DNA of 64,000 bases, from positions 62,001-126,000 of the forward strand of contig NZ_PPSK01000010.1 of NCBI RefSeq assembly GCF_002903165.1, written 5' to 3'. The position numbers were made by a program, and so were the translations under genes. This DNA is from Halopseudomonas oceani. Lineage in GTDB: Bacteria; Pseudomonadota; Gammaproteobacteria; Pseudomonadales; Pseudomonadaceae. Under the pieces are notes generated by a model. That model saw only the letters and a list, made by a program, of their open reading frames with translations. It had not been told where the DNA came from and made no database searches. How positions within the stretch are numbered: the first letter of the stretch is position 1; the number at the start of each line of letters is the position of its first letter. Shown here in pieces: positions 41,722 through 51,992 of this stretch.

Positions 41722-43608
41722 ATGCTGCAAACAATGAGGGACAATGCACAGAGCTGGGTCGCCAAGGTGATCGTCGGCATCATCGTGCTGATTTTTGCGC
41801 TGACAGGATGGGAATCCATCAACCGCTTTACCAACAAGGCGGATGAAGCAGCCGAGGTCAACGGTGAGCCGATTTCGAAGCTGGAGCTTGAGCAGGCCGT
41901 TGCTCTGCAGCGCCGCCAGTTGATGCAGCAGCTGCAGCAGATGGGCAGTCAGTTTGATCCGAGCATGATCGATGAAGCCTTCCTGCGCAGCACCGTGCTG
42001 GACGGCATGATTGAACGCTCTGTATTGATTCAGGGAGCTCAGGAAGCGGGTTTCCAGATTTCCGATCAGATGATCGATCAGTTGATCCTGAGTACGCCGG
42101 ACTTTCAGGTTGACGGCAAGTTTGACGCCAACCGTTTTGATGTGGTGATTCGCAACATGGGGATGCCATCGCGTATGGCCTTCCGTGACCTGGTGCGTCA
42201 GCAGTTGCTGATTACCCAGTATCGCAATGGATACGAGGCCACCTCCTTTGCCACGCCGCTGGAGAGTAAGCAGTTAGCTGCGCTGGAGAACCAGACTCGT
42301 GATTTTGCTGCGTTGGCAATGCCGGTCGACGATGTTGACACCGAAGTAACTGATGCCGAGGTGGAAGCCTATTACGCTGCTAATGCGCAGCAATTCATGA
42401 CCCCTGAGCGAGTAGTGCTGAATACGCTGACACTGTCACGCAAGAGTTTCTTCGACCAGGTCGAGGTCGATGACGAGGCTGTTCAGCAGCTCTACGAGCG
42501 TGAAATCGGCAATCTTGCCGAGCAGCGTCGCGCCTCGCATATTCTGGTTGAGATCGGCGACGACGAGGCTGCTGCCAAGGCACGCATCGATGAGGCTGCA
42601 GCGCGTATTGCGGCTGGTGAGGACTTTGCCAAGGTCGCTGAAGAAATGTCAGATGACACCGGCAGCTCCCGTGATGGCGGTGATCTGGGCTACATCGTTA
42701 AGGGTAGCTTCGACCAAGCGTTTGATGACGCGCTGTTTGCGTTGCAGCCGGGCGAAGTGTCCGCGCCAGTGCGCACCAGCTATGGCTTCCAATTGGTCAA
42801 GCTGACCGATCTGAAGGCGCCGGAAGTGCCTTCGTTGGACTCCATGCGTGATCAACTGGTCCAGGAACTGAAGACCGAGCAGGTCGAACGCAGCTTTGTT
42901 GATGCTTCCCAGCAACTGGCCAATCTGGCTCATGAAGCCCCAGACCTGGCAGAGCCTGCCGCTGCGCTTGGCCTGACTGTTGAGACGCTGGGGCCGGTCG
43001 AGCGTCTCGGTGGTGAAGGCCTGGCGGCCAACCCGAAGGTGATGAACGCAGCGTTCAGCGATGATGTTCTGAACAACGGATTCAACAGTGATCTGATTGA
43101 GCTGGACGCTGACACCGTGGTGGTCATTCGGGTGAAGCAGCACCTCACGCCGGAGCAGCGCCCACTGGCGGACGTTAGTGCAGACATCCGTACCCAACTT
43201 GCCCATACCAAGGCTGAGCAAGCCGCTGCTGAGAAGGCTGATCAACTGGTTGAGCAATTGCGTTCGCAGGCGCTGACCGTTGACGCGGCGGCTGAGCAGG
43301 CGGGCCTCGAGTGGCAGCAGCACGAAGCGGTTGGTCGTGGTGAAAACCAGATTGACCAAGCCCTGCTACGTAATGTCTTTGCCATGCCGAAGCCTGAGGC
43401 CGACAAGCCGGTCTACGCCAGCTTCAAGCGTGCGGCAGGCGGCTACTGGCTGGTCGTGCTGAACGGTGTTTCGGTTGCTGAAGACGTGCAGTCGGCGGAA
43501 GGTGGCGCGGATCAGTATGGTCTGTTTGTTGCCGGTCAGTCGGGACAGCAGGACTTTGCCGCAGCCCAGCAGCAGTTGCGCAGTGAAGCCGAGGTTGAGC
43601 GTTACTGA
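41722..43608 (+). CDS. ppiD: Periplasmic folding chaperone PpiD
   Basis: A 628-residue membrane-anchored chaperone (SurA N-terminal-like plus parvulin). Residues 12-30 form the single membrane span (WVAKVIVGIIVLIFALTGW). The parvulin domain lies at about 265-355 (RASHILVEIGDDEAAAKARI; SRDGGDLGYIVKG; ALQPGEVSAPVRTSYGFQLV). It stands at the Sec exit and helps folding. ATG 41722 matches family starts (MLQTMRDN); another M at 41719 is adjacent. Confidence 0.95.
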   Translation: MLQTMRDNAQSWVAKVIVGIIVLIFALTGWESINRFTNKADEAAEVNGEPISKLELEQAVALQRRQLMQQLQQMGSQFDPSMIDEAFLRSTVLDGMIERSVLIQGAQEAGFQISDQMIDQLILSTPDFQVDGKFDANRFDVVIRNMGMPSRMAFRDLVRQQLLITQYRNGYEATSFATPLESKQLAALENQTRDFAALAMPVDDVDTEVTDAEVEAYYAANAQQFMTPERVVLNTLTLSRKSFFDQVEVDDEAVQQLYEREIGNLAEQRRASHILVEIGDDEAAAKARIDEAAARIAAGEDFAKVAEEMSDDTGSSRDGGDLGYIVKGSFDQAFDDALFALQPGEVSAPVRTSYGFQLVKLTDLKAPEVPSLDSMRDQLVQELKTEQVERSFVDASQQLANLAHEAPDLAEPAAALGLTVETLGPVERLGGEGLAANPKVMNAAFSDDVLNNGFNSDLIELDADTVVVIRVKQHLTPEQRPLADVSADIRTQLAHTKAEQAAAEKADQLVEQLRSQALTVDAAAEQAGLEWQQHEAVGRGENQIDQALLRNVFAMPKPEADKPVYASFKRAAGGYWLVVLNGVSVAEDVQSAEGGADQYGLFVAGQSGQQDFAAAQQQLRSEAEVERY

Positions 43609-43628
43609 GCAGGCGATTGTCCGCATTG

Positions 43629-43653
43629 AAAAAGGCGCTTCGGCGCCTTTTTT
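43629..43653 (+). terminator. Terminator after ppiD
   Basis: AAAAAGGCGC-TTCG-GCGCCTTTTTT, stem with T-run. Confidence 0.85.
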
Positions 43654-43785
43654 CATGGCTTGGATGTGGGGCTCGAGAGCGCAAGGCAGAGGACCGGGGG
43701 CGCAAGGCAGGTCTTCACAGGTTGGAGGGCAGGTGTCCCTGCGGTGGACCGTTTGCTTTCAGCTTGCACTGATGTCCGTGCTGAG

Positions 43786-43827
43786 CAAAAAAAACCGCTG
43801 CGACCAATCGGGGATGGCGCAGCGGCA
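43786..43827 (-). terminator. Terminator after the OprD-like porin gene
   Basis: On the minus strand GCCGCTGCG ... CGCAGCGG pairs and is followed by eight T residues. It lies 42 bases after the porin stop. Confidence 0.7.
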
Positions 43828-43868
43828 AAATTCCAGGCAATCGTGTGGGGGGCCTGGATGGAGCAGTA

Positions 43869-45086
43869 TTACTTCAGGGCAATGCTGTAGCTCAGGATCA
43901 GGCGGTTCTCATCGATGTCGCGGGTGGCGTCGGAACGCACCATGGCGTTACGCCAGCGTACGGCCAGATTCTTGAATGTGCCGCTCTGGACGGTGTAGCT
44001 GACGTCGATATCGCGCTCCCACTCGCTGCCATCATTGCCGGCTACCTGGAAGTTGTCACCGCTGACATAGCGGGCAAATGCGCTCAATCCGGGGACGCCT
44101 AGCGATGCAAAGTTGATGTCGTAGCGCGCCTGCCAGGACTGCTCATCGGCGCGGGTGAAGTCGAGGATCTGCACATAGTTGACGATGTACGGATCGGTCT
44201 CGGCCAGGTATGGGAAGGCGGTATCCCCGTCACTGTCCTGATAGCCCAGTCGGAAAGTGTGCGGGCCGGTGGCTGCGGACAATGTCAGTGAGGTCAGTTG
44301 GTGGTCAATGTCGATGGGCTGGTTGCCATCGTCACTGCTATCAAACCAGGCAAGGTTGACGCCGAGCTTCCAGTCTCCCACCGGCTGGGTGTGAATCAGG
44401 TTGATCAGGTTCTGGTTGTAGACGTCCTGCAGTTCCGCACGCCAGAGCCCAATGGTGGTGTTTTTACTGTTGAAGGCGTAGCTACCGCCCAGGTAGTTGA
44501 AGCGGTCAGAGGCGCCGCCAACGGTGGCGCGTATGTCTTCACGGTTGCTGCTGTTGCGGTAGTTGACCTCACGCAATTGTCCGGCCTGAACATCGAGATT
44601 CTCGATTTCGTTCATGGACAAACTGGCGCCAGTGAAACTCTGCGGGAGAAGGCGGGAATCGCCGGAGCTGACGACTGGCAGTTTGGGCATCAGGCCGCCA
44701 ACCTTGAGGACGGTGTTGGACAGGCGCGCCTTGAGCGCGGCGGTGGCTTCGCTATAGCTGTCCTTGCCTTCATCACCATAGCTGTTGGCCAGCAATCCTG
44801 AGCCGGCGCGCTCGTCATCGGAGTCCAGCTTCAGACCGAGGCCAGCGTAGACGTCGACACCGAATCCCAGTGCGCCAGGGGTGTAGCCGGATTCTGCTTT
44901 GAAGATGAAGCCTTGGGCCCATTCCTCGGCCTTGGACTGTGCACCGGGGTCTCTGAAATCGCGATTGAAGTAGAAATTGCGCAGTTGCAGGGACGCGGTG
45001 GCGTCGTCTGCGAATCCCGCGGCCTGGGTGTTGCCGCAGGCAATCGCCGCGGTAACGGCGAGCGCTAGGGGAGTCACATGCTTCAT
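43869..45086 (-). CDS. OprD-family outer membrane porin
   Basis: A 405-residue porin. Residues 1-22 are a signal peptide (MKHVTPLALAVTAAIACGNT, then QA). SLQLRNFYFNRDFRDPGAQS and KAEEWAQGFIFKAESGYTPG and GFGVDVYAGLGLKLDS are OprD hallmarks. The C-terminus (RDIDENRLILSYSIALK) is the last beta strand. OprD proteins import amino acids or small acids; the substrate cannot be told here. Encoded alone with its own terminator. Confidence 0.93.
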   Translation of the reverse strand: MKHVTPLALAVTAAIACGNTQAAGFADDATASLQLRNFYFNRDFRDPGAQSKAEEWAQGFIFKAESGYTPGALGFGVDVYAGLGLKLDSDDERAGSGLLANSYGDEGKDSYSEATAALKARLSNTVLKVGGLMPKLPVVSSGDSRLLPQSFTGASLSMNEIENLDVQAGQLREVNYRNSSNREDIRATVGGASDRFNYLGGSYAFNSKNTTIGLWRAELQDVYNQNLINLIHTQPVGDWKLGVNLAWFDSSDDGNQPIDIDHQLTSLTLSAATGPHTFRLGYQDSDGDTAFPYLAETDPYIVNYVQILDFTRADEQSWQARYDINFASLGVPGLSAFARYVSGDNFQVAGNDGSEWERDIDVSYTVQSGTFKNLAVRWRNAMVRSDATRDIDENRLILSYSIALK

Positions 45087-45299
45087 TGTTATTCTCCTGA
45101 TGTGAGGTGTGGCATGGGTTACGCCGAGGAAAATAAAGCACGCGACTGCACGCCTGACTTTACGACCATCGTCGAACTGTCATGCGAGTGTCTTGAAAAT
45201 GCAGTGAATCAGCAGGCGTGATGGCTCTGTTCCGAGCCTTGCAGGCCGCCGCCCGGACGGTAGGATGACGGCCTGTACTTTAGTCTAATGCGGCCCTGA

Positions 45300-45899
45300 T
45301 CAGGACATGCCGTTGGCAAAGGCGGGGTTGCTCATGTCAATCAAGGGACGGATGCTTGCCAGCGCGCGGGTGTAATGCAGCAGTACATCGAGATTGTAAT
45401 CGAGTCGCTGACGCAAGCGCTCGTCGGCCTGGGACTCTGGCGTTTCGCCGTTCATGACATGGTTAACGTCACGTACGATCAGGTGCTCCGGGATGTAGCA
45501 CAGGCGGCAGTTCTTGTAGCTGGAAGCGCGCAGTTCGCTGATCGGGAATGCGCCACCGACACTCGCGGAGATGGCACCCAGCATCGCGGGTTTGTGGGCC
45601 AATTGTGCCTTGCTGGCGTAGAGGAAGAAGTTCTTGATCGCCGGGCAGGCCATTCCGTGCCATTCCGGCGCCAGAATGATCGCCGCATCCGCAGCGCTTA
45701 GTTGTGCTTCGTATTCAGGCCATCGGCTGTCCTCATCACTTGGCCACAGCGGCAAAGGCCCTTTGCCCAGATCAATAACTGAAACCGCCTCGGCGTCCAG
45801 GTTATGGGTGCTGATCAGTGTTTGACGGATAAAGGCGGCGACCTTGGCGGTCTGGCTATCGGTGCGGCTACTGCCGGCGACAATGGCGATGCGTTGCAT
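45300..45899 (-). CDS. NADPH-dependent FMN reductase-family protein
   Basis: A 199-residue flavodoxin-like protein. The N-terminal phosphate-binding loop is IAIVAGSSRTDSQTAKVAAF, followed by LGKGPLPLW and EYEAQLSAADAAIILAPEWH (the conserved P-E-W/Y-H/N block). It would reduce flavins or quinones with NAD(P)H. ATG 45899 fits family starts. Single gene; no partner evident. Confidence 0.85.
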   Translation of the reverse strand: MQRIAIVAGSSRTDSQTAKVAAFIRQTLISTHNLDAEAVSVIDLGKGPLPLWPSDEDSRWPEYEAQLSAADAAIILAPEWHGMACPAIKNFFLYASKAQLAHKPAMLGAISASVGGAFPISELRASSYKNCRLCYIPEHLIVRDVNHVMNGETPESQADERLRQRLDYNLDVLLHYTRALASIRPLIDMSNPAFANGMS

Positions 45900-46090
45900 G
45901 ACGGGCCTCAATGACGTGATGGGGGCCTTACTGTACCTGATCCTGGCACGTTGGTGCCTTTGGTCAGCGTTCTTTGACAGTGGCAGGGGAGTGGGGCAGA
46001 GTACGCGGCCTTCGGGGTGCCTCGTTTGGCGCCGGGTTGTGGGGCTTGCTGCAAAGGGGCGGCAGGCGACATGAAGATGGGGAGTCAGAA

Positions 46091-47410
46091 ATGAATGCAG
46101 TAGTAGCGGCTGTCGCCGTGATGCTGGTGCTCAGCCTGTGCCGCGTGCATGTGGTGGTCGCCTTGATTTTCGGTGCGTTGACCGGCGGTCTACTGGGCGG
46201 TCTGGGTTTGGAAACCACCCTGAGCACCTTCCAGTCCGGGCTAGGCAAAGGGGCCAATATTGCGCTGAGCTACGCGCTGCTGGGGGCGTTTGCCGTGGCG
46301 ATTGCCAAGTCTGGTCTGGCCCATGCGCTGGCGGACAAGGGGCTTGGTCTGGTCGACAGTCGACGCGACGGTGGCGGCGGCGTGCTCAAGCTGATGCTGT
46401 TGCTGGTGCTGCTGGCCGTTGCTATCTCCTCACAGAACATCCTGCCGATTCACATCGCGTTCATTCCGCTGCTGGTGCCGCCGTTGTTATTCGTGATGGC
46501 GCGGCTGAAGCTGGATCGTCGAGCCGTGGCCTGCGTGCTGACCTTTGGTCTGATCACTCCCTACATGTTCCTGCCGGTCGGTTTTGGCGGCATCTTCCTC
46601 AATGACATCCTATTGGCAAACGTGGCGGAAAGCGGCGCCTCCGTTGAGGGTATCAACGTCATGCACGCGATGGCCCTGCCGGCGCTGGGCATGCTGTTTG
46701 GTCTGCTGGTGGCAGTGTTTGTCAGCTACCGCAAACCACGGCATTACGATGAGCAGCGAATCAGTGAAGTGGAGCGCGCGGAAGCCAGCTACAACCCGAT
46801 GTCGCTGCTGGCTGCGCTGGGCGCAGTGGTCGCCGCGTTCGTCATTCAGCTTTGGCTGGACTCCATGATCATGGGCGCGCTGGCCGGCTTCGTTATTTTC
46901 TCGGTATCGGGTGTCGTGCGCTGGCGTGAGGCCGACGGGGTATTCACCGAGGGCATGAAGATGATGGCCATGATCGGCTTCATCATGATTGCTGCTGCCG
47001 GCTTTGCTGAGGTCATGCGTGCGACCGGTGCGATTACTACGTTGGTTGACAGTTCTGCGGCGATGATTGGCGACAACCGGGCGCTGGCAGCACTGCTGAT
47101 GTTGCTGGTCGGGCTGCTGATTACCATGGGCATCGGCTCATCTTTTTCGACCATACCGATCATTGCAGCCATTTATGTGCCGCTGGCGATGCACCTTGGC
47201 TTCAGTCCGGCGGCGATCGTTGCTCTGGTTGGTACCGCCGCGGCGCTGGGTGATGCCGGTTCTCCTGCCTCCGACTCGACCCTCGGCCCGACTGCGGGTC
47301 TGAACGTGGACGGCCAGCACAACCACATCTGGGATACTGTGGTGCCGACCTTCATCCACTACAACCTGCCGCTGATTATTTTTGGCTGGATTGCGGTGAT
47401 GGTGCTGTAA
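46091..47410 (+). CDS. Na+/H+ antiporter family protein (NhaC/YuiF-like)
   Basis: A 439-residue polytopic membrane protein with about 11 spans. [20 protein letters not shown] starts the first; later [20 protein letters not shown] and [20 protein letters not shown] and [20 protein letters not shown] match the YuiF/NhaC family motif. It likely exchanges Na+ or an amino acid with H+. ATG 46091 has GGGGAG upstream; longer frames from 45974 do not. Confidence 0.85.
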   Translation: MNAVVAAVAVMLVLSLCRVHVVVALIFGALTGGLLGGLGLETTLSTFQSGLGKGANIALSYALLGAFAVAIAKSGLAHALADKGLGLVDSRRDGGGGVLKLMLLLVLLAVAISSQNILPIHIAFIPLLVPPLLFVMARLKLDRRAVACVLTFGLITPYMFLPVGFGGIFLNDILLANVAESGASVEGINVMHAMALPALGMLFGLLVAVFVSYRKPRHYDEQRISEVERAEASYNPMSLLAALGAVVAAFVIQLWLDSMIMGALAGFVIFSVSGVVRWREADGVFTEGMKMMAMIGFIMIAAAGFAEVMRATGAITTLVDSSAAMIGDNRALAALLMLLVGLLITMGIGSSFSTIPIIAAIYVPLAMHLGFSPAAIVALVGTAAALGDAGSPASDSTLGPTAGLNVDGQHNHIWDTVVPTFIHYNLPLIIFGWIAVMVL

Positions 47411-47423
47411 CGCATTCAGGCAC

Positions 47424-47461
47424 AAAAAAGCCCTGCTCGGGAAACCGGGCAGGGCTTTTTT
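47424..47461 (+). terminator. Terminator after the antiporter gene
   Basis: AAAAAAGCCCTGC and GCAGGGCTTTTTT form a long stem with T-run; symmetric, so possibly bidirectional. Confidence 0.85.
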
Positions 47462-47465
47462 GTGG

Positions 47466-47820
47466 TTCTTTGCGAAGTTTGGGCCAGTGCGACAAGGGGG
47501 CGAGGCAGTTAACCGAATGCGCGAATGGTTGGGTGTGCACCGGGGTTGGCCCCGTTTACGCGGGCGAGTAGCGCAGGGCTGGCGGGAAAAAGGACGGCAG
47601 CCTGTTTGAGGAGCGCAGCGACGAGTTCTGCCGGCCCCCGCTAGACCGAGCAACGCAGCGAACCCGAAGGGCCGCGTAGCCGGGTGCCCGGGGGGATCGC
47701 CAAGGGGGGCCGGGCAAGCGGTCCCCTTTGGCTCGCCGTGAAGGCGAAAGACTGACACAACAACCGCGCATGCATTAAACGGTAAGCTGCAAGTGGAGGC
47801 TCGCACTGACCCTCCGCGAT
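47466..47820. other. Non-coding GC-rich stretch, possible dispersed repeat
   Basis: No gene supported. From about 47600 to 47760 it has GC-rich words (GACGAGTTCTGCCGGCCCCC; CAGCGAACCCGAAGGGCCGC; GGGGGGCCGGGCAAGCGG) that resemble intergenic repeats common in Pseudomonas genomes downstream of operons. It could be a decayed repeat copy. Confidence 0.4.
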
Positions 47821-47827
47821 GAATCAC

Positions 47828-47866
47828 AAAAAAACCGAGCCCGGGAATCCGGGCTGGGCTTTTTTG
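47828..47866. terminator. Bidirectional terminator after the chemoreceptor gene
   Basis: AGCCCGG-GAAT-CCGGGCT stem flanked by A-run and T-run on both sides; it ends the leftward chemoreceptor transcript and could also stop rightward read-through. Confidence 0.8.
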
Positions 47867-47880
47867 CTGTGGCAGGCCGA

Positions 47881-49515
47881 TCAGACTTTGAAGCGGCGTA
47901 CCAGTTCGTCGATCTGACGACCCAGGCCAGCCAGGTGCTGACCTGCCTGCGCTGTTTCGCGGGCACCATCGGTAGTTTCGCGAGCCAGCTCGGCCGCTTC
48001 GGTGACGTTGCGGTTTACGTCTTCAACCACGGTTGATTGCTGGGTAGTGGCGCTGGCAATCGAGGCGTTGAGCGCAACTAGTTGCTCCATCGATTGAGCA
48101 ATCTGTTCCAATGCGGTGCCGGCCTCATTGACCTGATCCACGCTGGCCTGGGAGTGGCGGCTACTTTCATTGATCACACCGACAACCGTTTGGGTGTTGG
48201 TCTGCAGCTTGCTGATCATGTTGTGGATTTCTTCGGTCGACTGCTGGGTGCGCTGAGCCAGATTGCGTACCTCGTCGGCAACCACTGCAAAACCACGTCC
48301 CATCTCACCGGCACGCGCTGCCTCAATGGCGGCGTTCAGCGCCAGCAGGTTGGTCTGCTCGGCGATGTTGCGGATGACGTCCAGCACGGAGGTGATTTCG
48401 TTCGCATCGGTGGACAGGGTTTCCATGTGCTGAACAGCGGTGTTAACGCTGTCGGACAGCAGACGTATCTCGTGGATGGTCTGCTCGACCTGCTGGCGAC
48501 CGTTGGCGGCACCCTGGTTGGCGTTCTCGACCTCTTGAGCGGCGGCGTTGGCGTTCTGAGCCACGTCCTGCACACCGTAGGTGATCTCGTTGATAGCGGT
48601 GGCCATCAATTCCATGCGCTCAGACTGGCGGCTCATGTCGCGCAGACTGTTGTTGCTGATCTGATCCAGTTGCTGGCTGGAGCTGATCAACTGACGGGCG
48701 CTGTCACCCAATTGACCTATGATGTCGGCCAGGTTGCGATTGAAACGGTTAAAGTAGCTGGCGATCTGGGACAGCTCGTCACGGGCATCGTCATCCAGGC
48801 GACGGGTCAGGTCGGCTTCGCCACTCGCGATGCCGCGCATGGCGTTGACCACCTTGTCCAGCGGTTGCGAAATGCTGCGCCCGATGATGAAGAGCAGGGC
48901 GAACATTACCAGCGTGATGATCAGGGCCGTGATCAGCGAGGTGTACAGTGCTTGCTGGAATTTGGCTTGCAGGGCATCGATGTAGATGCCGGTACCGATC
49001 ATGTAACCCCAGGGTTTGAACAGCTTGAACGCGGCGATCTTTTGCGATGGTTCCTTCTCACCCGGCTTTGGCCAGTTGTACTGGAAGCTGGCGGTGCCTT
49101 TGTCTCTGGCCAGTGCTACCATTTCGCGGATAACGCTCACGCCGTCGGTGTTCTTGGCTTCGGACAGGTCCGTGCCGACGGTCTGTGGCGCCAGCGGATG
49201 CATGATCATGATGTTGTCGAGGTCGTTGACCCAGAAGTATTCGTTGCCGTCGTAGCGCAACGCCGAGAGTGCTTCCAGGGCCTGTTGGCGAGCCTGCTCA
49301 CCGGTGAGTTCTCCACTGACTTCCTTCTTGTGGTAGTACTCCATCAAGTCGTGCGCAACCTCGACGAGATGTGTTGCCTTGGTGACCTCGTCCTGCTTCA
49401 TTTCGGTATGGAGGTGGGAGAGGGAGAGCCCCTCGGAAATGATAGTACTGCCCAGGGCAATAATCAGGATCAGCCAGATCCTCTGACTGATTCGAATGTT
49501 GCGCAACAGCTTCAT
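47881..49515 (-). CDS. Methyl-accepting chemotaxis protein, Cache-domain
   Basis: A 544-residue chemoreceptor. A membrane span at about residues 13-33 ([19 protein letters not shown]) precedes a single Cache (sCache_2) domain (residues 40-190: [37 protein letters not shown]). A second span at 192-213 and a HAMP region ([20 protein letters not shown]) follow. The signalling tip has [20 protein letters not shown]. It probably senses small acids such as pyruvate or propionate, by analogy with other Cache receptors. Confidence 0.93.
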   Translation of the reverse strand: MKLLRNIRISQRIWLILIIALGSTIISEGLSLSHLHTEMKQDEVTKATHLVEVAHDLMEYYHKKEVSGELTGEQARQQALEALSALRYDGNEYFWVNDLDNIMIMHPLAPQTVGTDLSEAKNTDGVSVIREMVALARDKGTASFQYNWPKPGEKEPSQKIAAFKLFKPWGYMIGTGIYIDALQAKFQQALYTSLITALIITLVMFALLFIIGRSISQPLDKVVNAMRGIASGEADLTRRLDDDARDELSQIASYFNRFNRNLADIIGQLGDSARQLISSSQQLDQISNNSLRDMSRQSERMELMATAINEITYGVQDVAQNANAAAQEVENANQGAANGRQQVEQTIHEIRLLSDSVNTAVQHMETLSTDANEITSVLDVIRNIAEQTNLLALNAAIEAARAGEMGRGFAVVADEVRNLAQRTQQSTEEIHNMISKLQTNTQTVVGVINESSRHSQASVDQVNEAGTALEQIAQSMEQLVALNASIASATTQQSTVVEDVNRNVTEAAELARETTDGARETAQAGQHLAGLGRQIDELVRRFKV

Positions 49516-49784
49516 GTAACCTCCACACGCCTAGTGGTGATGTCTATTATTTTTTTATGCCTGCAACGAATCCTGTTCGCAGTGGCGTTGTATCTCAGTG
49601 TCGGCCGAATCCGTCAAAACCTGAGCGGTATTTTCCCGTCATCCGTGCTGGCGATTTGACTGCATGCGCGCCGGGGTTGCAAGAGGTTATCTGTTTTTGT
49701 GATCTTTACTCATAAGGCGCGTGGCACTGCGCGCTCTGTCTCGCCGGCAAAAAGGCCGGTGGTTAATCAATGTAAGGGTGTCTC

Positions 49785-50411
49785 ATGCGGTCAGTATTGA
49801 AGTTGGCGGGTCTGTCGGTTGGTCTGTTGTGTGCTGCGTTGGGCGCAGGCGTCGCGCATGCGGCGGATGAGGCTGTGCAGTTCGGTCCGCGGGTGGTCGG
49901 CTGGATCGAGAAAGGGTTGATTCTGCCGGAGTACACGGCGGTCAAGATCAAGGTGGACTCAGGTGCTCTGACCTCGTCCATGCATGCAGTCAACCTGGAA
50001 GAATTTGAGCATCACGGCAAGGAGTGGGTTCGCTACGATGTGCCGGTACGCGATGCCGATACTGACGAGATGGTCACCATGCACTTTGAGCGGCCGGTCT
50101 TTCGGCGGATTCTGGTACGCGGTGCTGGGGGGGCGGATCGCCGGCCGGTGGTGAAGATGTCGATCTGTATGGGAGATCGGGTCTACGAGGAGCAGTTCTC
50201 GCTGCGCGATCGCGGCGACATGAACTATCCGGTATTGATCGGTCGTCGCACGATTGAACACGTCGGCCTGATCGACGTATCCAGAACGTTCATGCATAAG
50301 CCGAACTGCTCCGAGGATGACTATGATCAGGAGCGCCAGCGTCAGCATGATCGCGAGGAAAATGGCGCGGGCAACCAACCGGTTGAATCCGCTACTGAAG
50401 CAGACGCCTGA
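49785..50411 (+). CDS. Putative ATP-dependent zinc protease family (retropepsin-like)
   Basis: A 208-residue protein. Residues 1-26 are a signal peptide (MRSVLKLAGLSVGLLCAALG, then AGVAHA). The core VVGWIEKGLILPEYTAVKIK, then VDSGALTSSMHAVNLEEFE has the D-S-G-A retropepsin signature (PF05618 / RimK-linked 'zinc protease' family). NYPVLIGRRTIEHVGLIDVS is the second conserved block. Probably a periplasmic aspartic peptidase-like protein. The tail is polar and repetitive. Confidence 0.85.
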   Translation: MRSVLKLAGLSVGLLCAALGAGVAHAADEAVQFGPRVVGWIEKGLILPEYTAVKIKVDSGALTSSMHAVNLEEFEHHGKEWVRYDVPVRDADTDEMVTMHFERPVFRRILVRGAGGADRRPVVKMSICMGDRVYEEQFSLRDRGDMNYPVLIGRRTIEHVGLIDVSRTFMHKPNCSEDDYDQERQRQHDREENGAGNQPVESATEADA

Positions 50412-50415
50412 TGAA

Positions 50416-50459
50416 CGAATCGGTCGCGCCAGGACGGGGTGCCTGGCGCGGCCGATTCG
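50416..50459. terminator. Long hairpin between convergent genes
   Basis: CGAATCGG-T-CGCGCCAGG pairs with CCTGGCGCG-G-CCGATTCG, with loop of about 8. No T-run, but it lies between the convergent zinc-protease and DUF2058 genes and probably stops both. Confidence 0.6.
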
Positions 50460-50461
50460 CC

Positions 50462-50989
50462 TTACCACATGAGATCGTCAGGAATCTCGTAGCCGGCGTA
50501 GGGATCATCCTCGGCGGCGCTTTCTTTCTTGACCTCGGCCACATGCACCGGCCAGTGCGGTACGCGCTCGCGGACCTTTTCGGCGATGTCGAGCGGAATC
50601 AGTACAAATCCGCCTGACAGGCGGGTAATTCCGAGCCGGCCTCGGCTGAGCAGAGCAAACTGCTCTTCGGTGACATGGATCTTCTTGATCTTGTTCTTGC
50701 TGACGAACTGATAGGGTGTTTCGCCGCCAGCGCGATCGACCACGTTCTGCTCGATCATCTGCTTGGCCTGCGCTTCGGCTGCCTTGCGCGCGGCCTCTGC
50801 CTGGCGCTGTTGATTCAGTTCGCGGTCACGTTCGGCCTTTTGTTCGCGGGCTTTCTGCGCGGCGCTTGGGGTTTTCTCGCCGGCTGGTTGAGCCTTGGCT
50901 TCTTTCTTTTTGGCGCGCTGCGCCTGCTTGAGTTTCTTCTCGTCGACCAGTCCGGCCTTGAGCAGTTGAGCTTGCAGTGAATTGACCAT
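50462..50989 (-). CDS. DUF2058 family protein (YaiL-like)
   Basis: A 175-residue protein starting MVNSLQAQLLKAGLVDEKKL. Residues 20-85 are a highly charged Lys/Glu/Gln coiled region (RAKKKEAKAQPAGEKT). The C-terminal part has PYQFVSKNKIKKIHVTEEQF, then GRLGITRLSGGFVLIP. This is the DUF2058 / YaiL family, of which members associate with nucleic acids; the role is not known. Confidence 0.9.
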   Translation of the reverse strand: MVNSLQAQLLKAGLVDEKKLKQAQRAKKKEAKAQPAGEKTPSAAQKAREQKAERDRELNQQRQAEAARKAAEAQAKQMIEQNVVDRAGGETPYQFVSKNKIKKIHVTEEQFALLSRGRLGITRLSGGFVLIPLDIAEKVRERVPHWPVHVAEVKKESAAEDDPYAGYEIPDDLMW

Positions 50990-51077
50990 GGTTTGTCAGC
51001 GTCGTAATGATGACGGCATCGCGAAAGCGACGCCTGGTTGAAGTCTGGCGTTACAGGCGCCTAGTCTACCGCGTTGT

Positions 51078-51251
51078 TCAGCGCTTTTCTTCCTCGGCTT
51101 CCTCTGCCTTGAGCTGTGCTTCGCGTGCCTTGACCTTGGCCAGGGTTTCCGGGCTGACGCGGTTGCTGCCGGCGTTGTCACGCAACAGCAGCAGGCTGCC
51201 CAGCACGCTGCCGAAGGCCAGTGCCATGAATAGCCATCCATACCAGGGCAT
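51078..51251 (-). CDS. DUF2897 family small membrane protein
   Basis: A 57-residue protein starting MPWYGWLFMALAFGSVLGSL, with one membrane span (residues 4-22), then LLLRDNAGSN and an acidic/basic helical tail (ETLAKVKAREAQLKAEEAEE). The layout fits DUF2897, small inner-membrane proteins of unknown function. ATG 51251 begins the family pattern. Confidence 0.75.
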   Translation of the reverse strand: MPWYGWLFMALAFGSVLGSLLLLRDNAGSNRVSPETLAKVKAREAQLKAEEAEEEKR

Positions 51252-51317
51252 GGGGTACTCCTCAAGTGTATGAGTAGTCATCATGGGCGCTGATCCCGGG
51301 GATGGCAAGCAACTGCC

Positions 51318-51950
51318 TCAGGCGCGCAGTGACTGGTTTAGCATCTGCAGGGTGAAGTCGATCATCTGCTCCGGTGACGGCTGATTGTCTTGGCAGGGAT
51401 CGTGCTGGCGGGTCTGCAGGATGACCCCGTGCAGCGCGCCGCGCAGAAAGTTGGCTGTCAGCAGGGGCTCTGCGGCCAGCTCAGGGTTGAGGCTGCCATC
51501 GGTAATGCCATCGTGGATCGATTGCAGCATGCAGGCCATTGACTGCTCGTAGCAGTGCGCCAGTTCGGCGCTTTGCTCGTCGCTGTCGACCAGGTGTGCA
51601 AAGGTGCTGGCGTCGGTCAATACATCAAAATAATCCGGGCACTCGATGCTGAATTGATAGTAGCTCCGGCCGATCCGCTTGAGTTGCTCCAGGCCGCTAC
51701 CGCCCGCTGCCTGTGCGCTGTGGAAGCGCTCCAGCAGGCGTTGCCCGGCGCGCAGCATCAGGCCGCGCATGATTGCCGCTTTGTCCTTGAAGTACACGTA
51801 AAGCAGCGCCCGGCTGAGTGTGGCTCCGTGCGCTATCTCGTTCATTGAGGTGCGCTCGTACCCTTTGCTGAAGAAGCACTGTTCGGCACTGTCCAGGATG
51901 CTGTCCCGGCGTTCCTGTTTTTCCCGTTCTCTGCGTTCGATAGCGCTCAT
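51318..51950 (-). CDS. TetR-family regulator of the adjacent RND efflux pair
   Basis: A 210-residue repressor. Residues 10-60 are a TetR helix-turn-helix (RRDSILDSAEQCFFSKGYER; MNEIAHGATLSRALLYVYFK). The C-terminal half is the ligand-binding domain. It is divergent from the efflux adaptor, with a palindromic site in between (51993-52007), so it most likely represses the pump and itself. ATG 51950 starts the family pattern. Confidence 0.9.
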   Translation of the reverse strand: MSAIERREREKQERRDSILDSAEQCFFSKGYERTSMNEIAHGATLSRALLYVYFKDKAAIMRGLMLRAGQRLLERFHSAQAAGGSGLEQLKRIGRSYYQFSIECPDYFDVLTDASTFAHLVDSDEQSAELAHCYEQSMACMLQSIHDGITDGSLNPELAAEPLLTANFLRGALHGVILQTRQHDPCQDNQPSPEQMIDFTLQMLNQSLRA

Positions 51951-51992
51951 CGGTTTTCTCGATTGCGGTGATGAAAAACATTCTGCCAGTTG

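Noticed and set aside
48082-49659. 525-residue open frame opposite the chemoreceptor
   Set aside because: Shadow of the chemoreceptor gene; no domain or ribosome-binding site fits.
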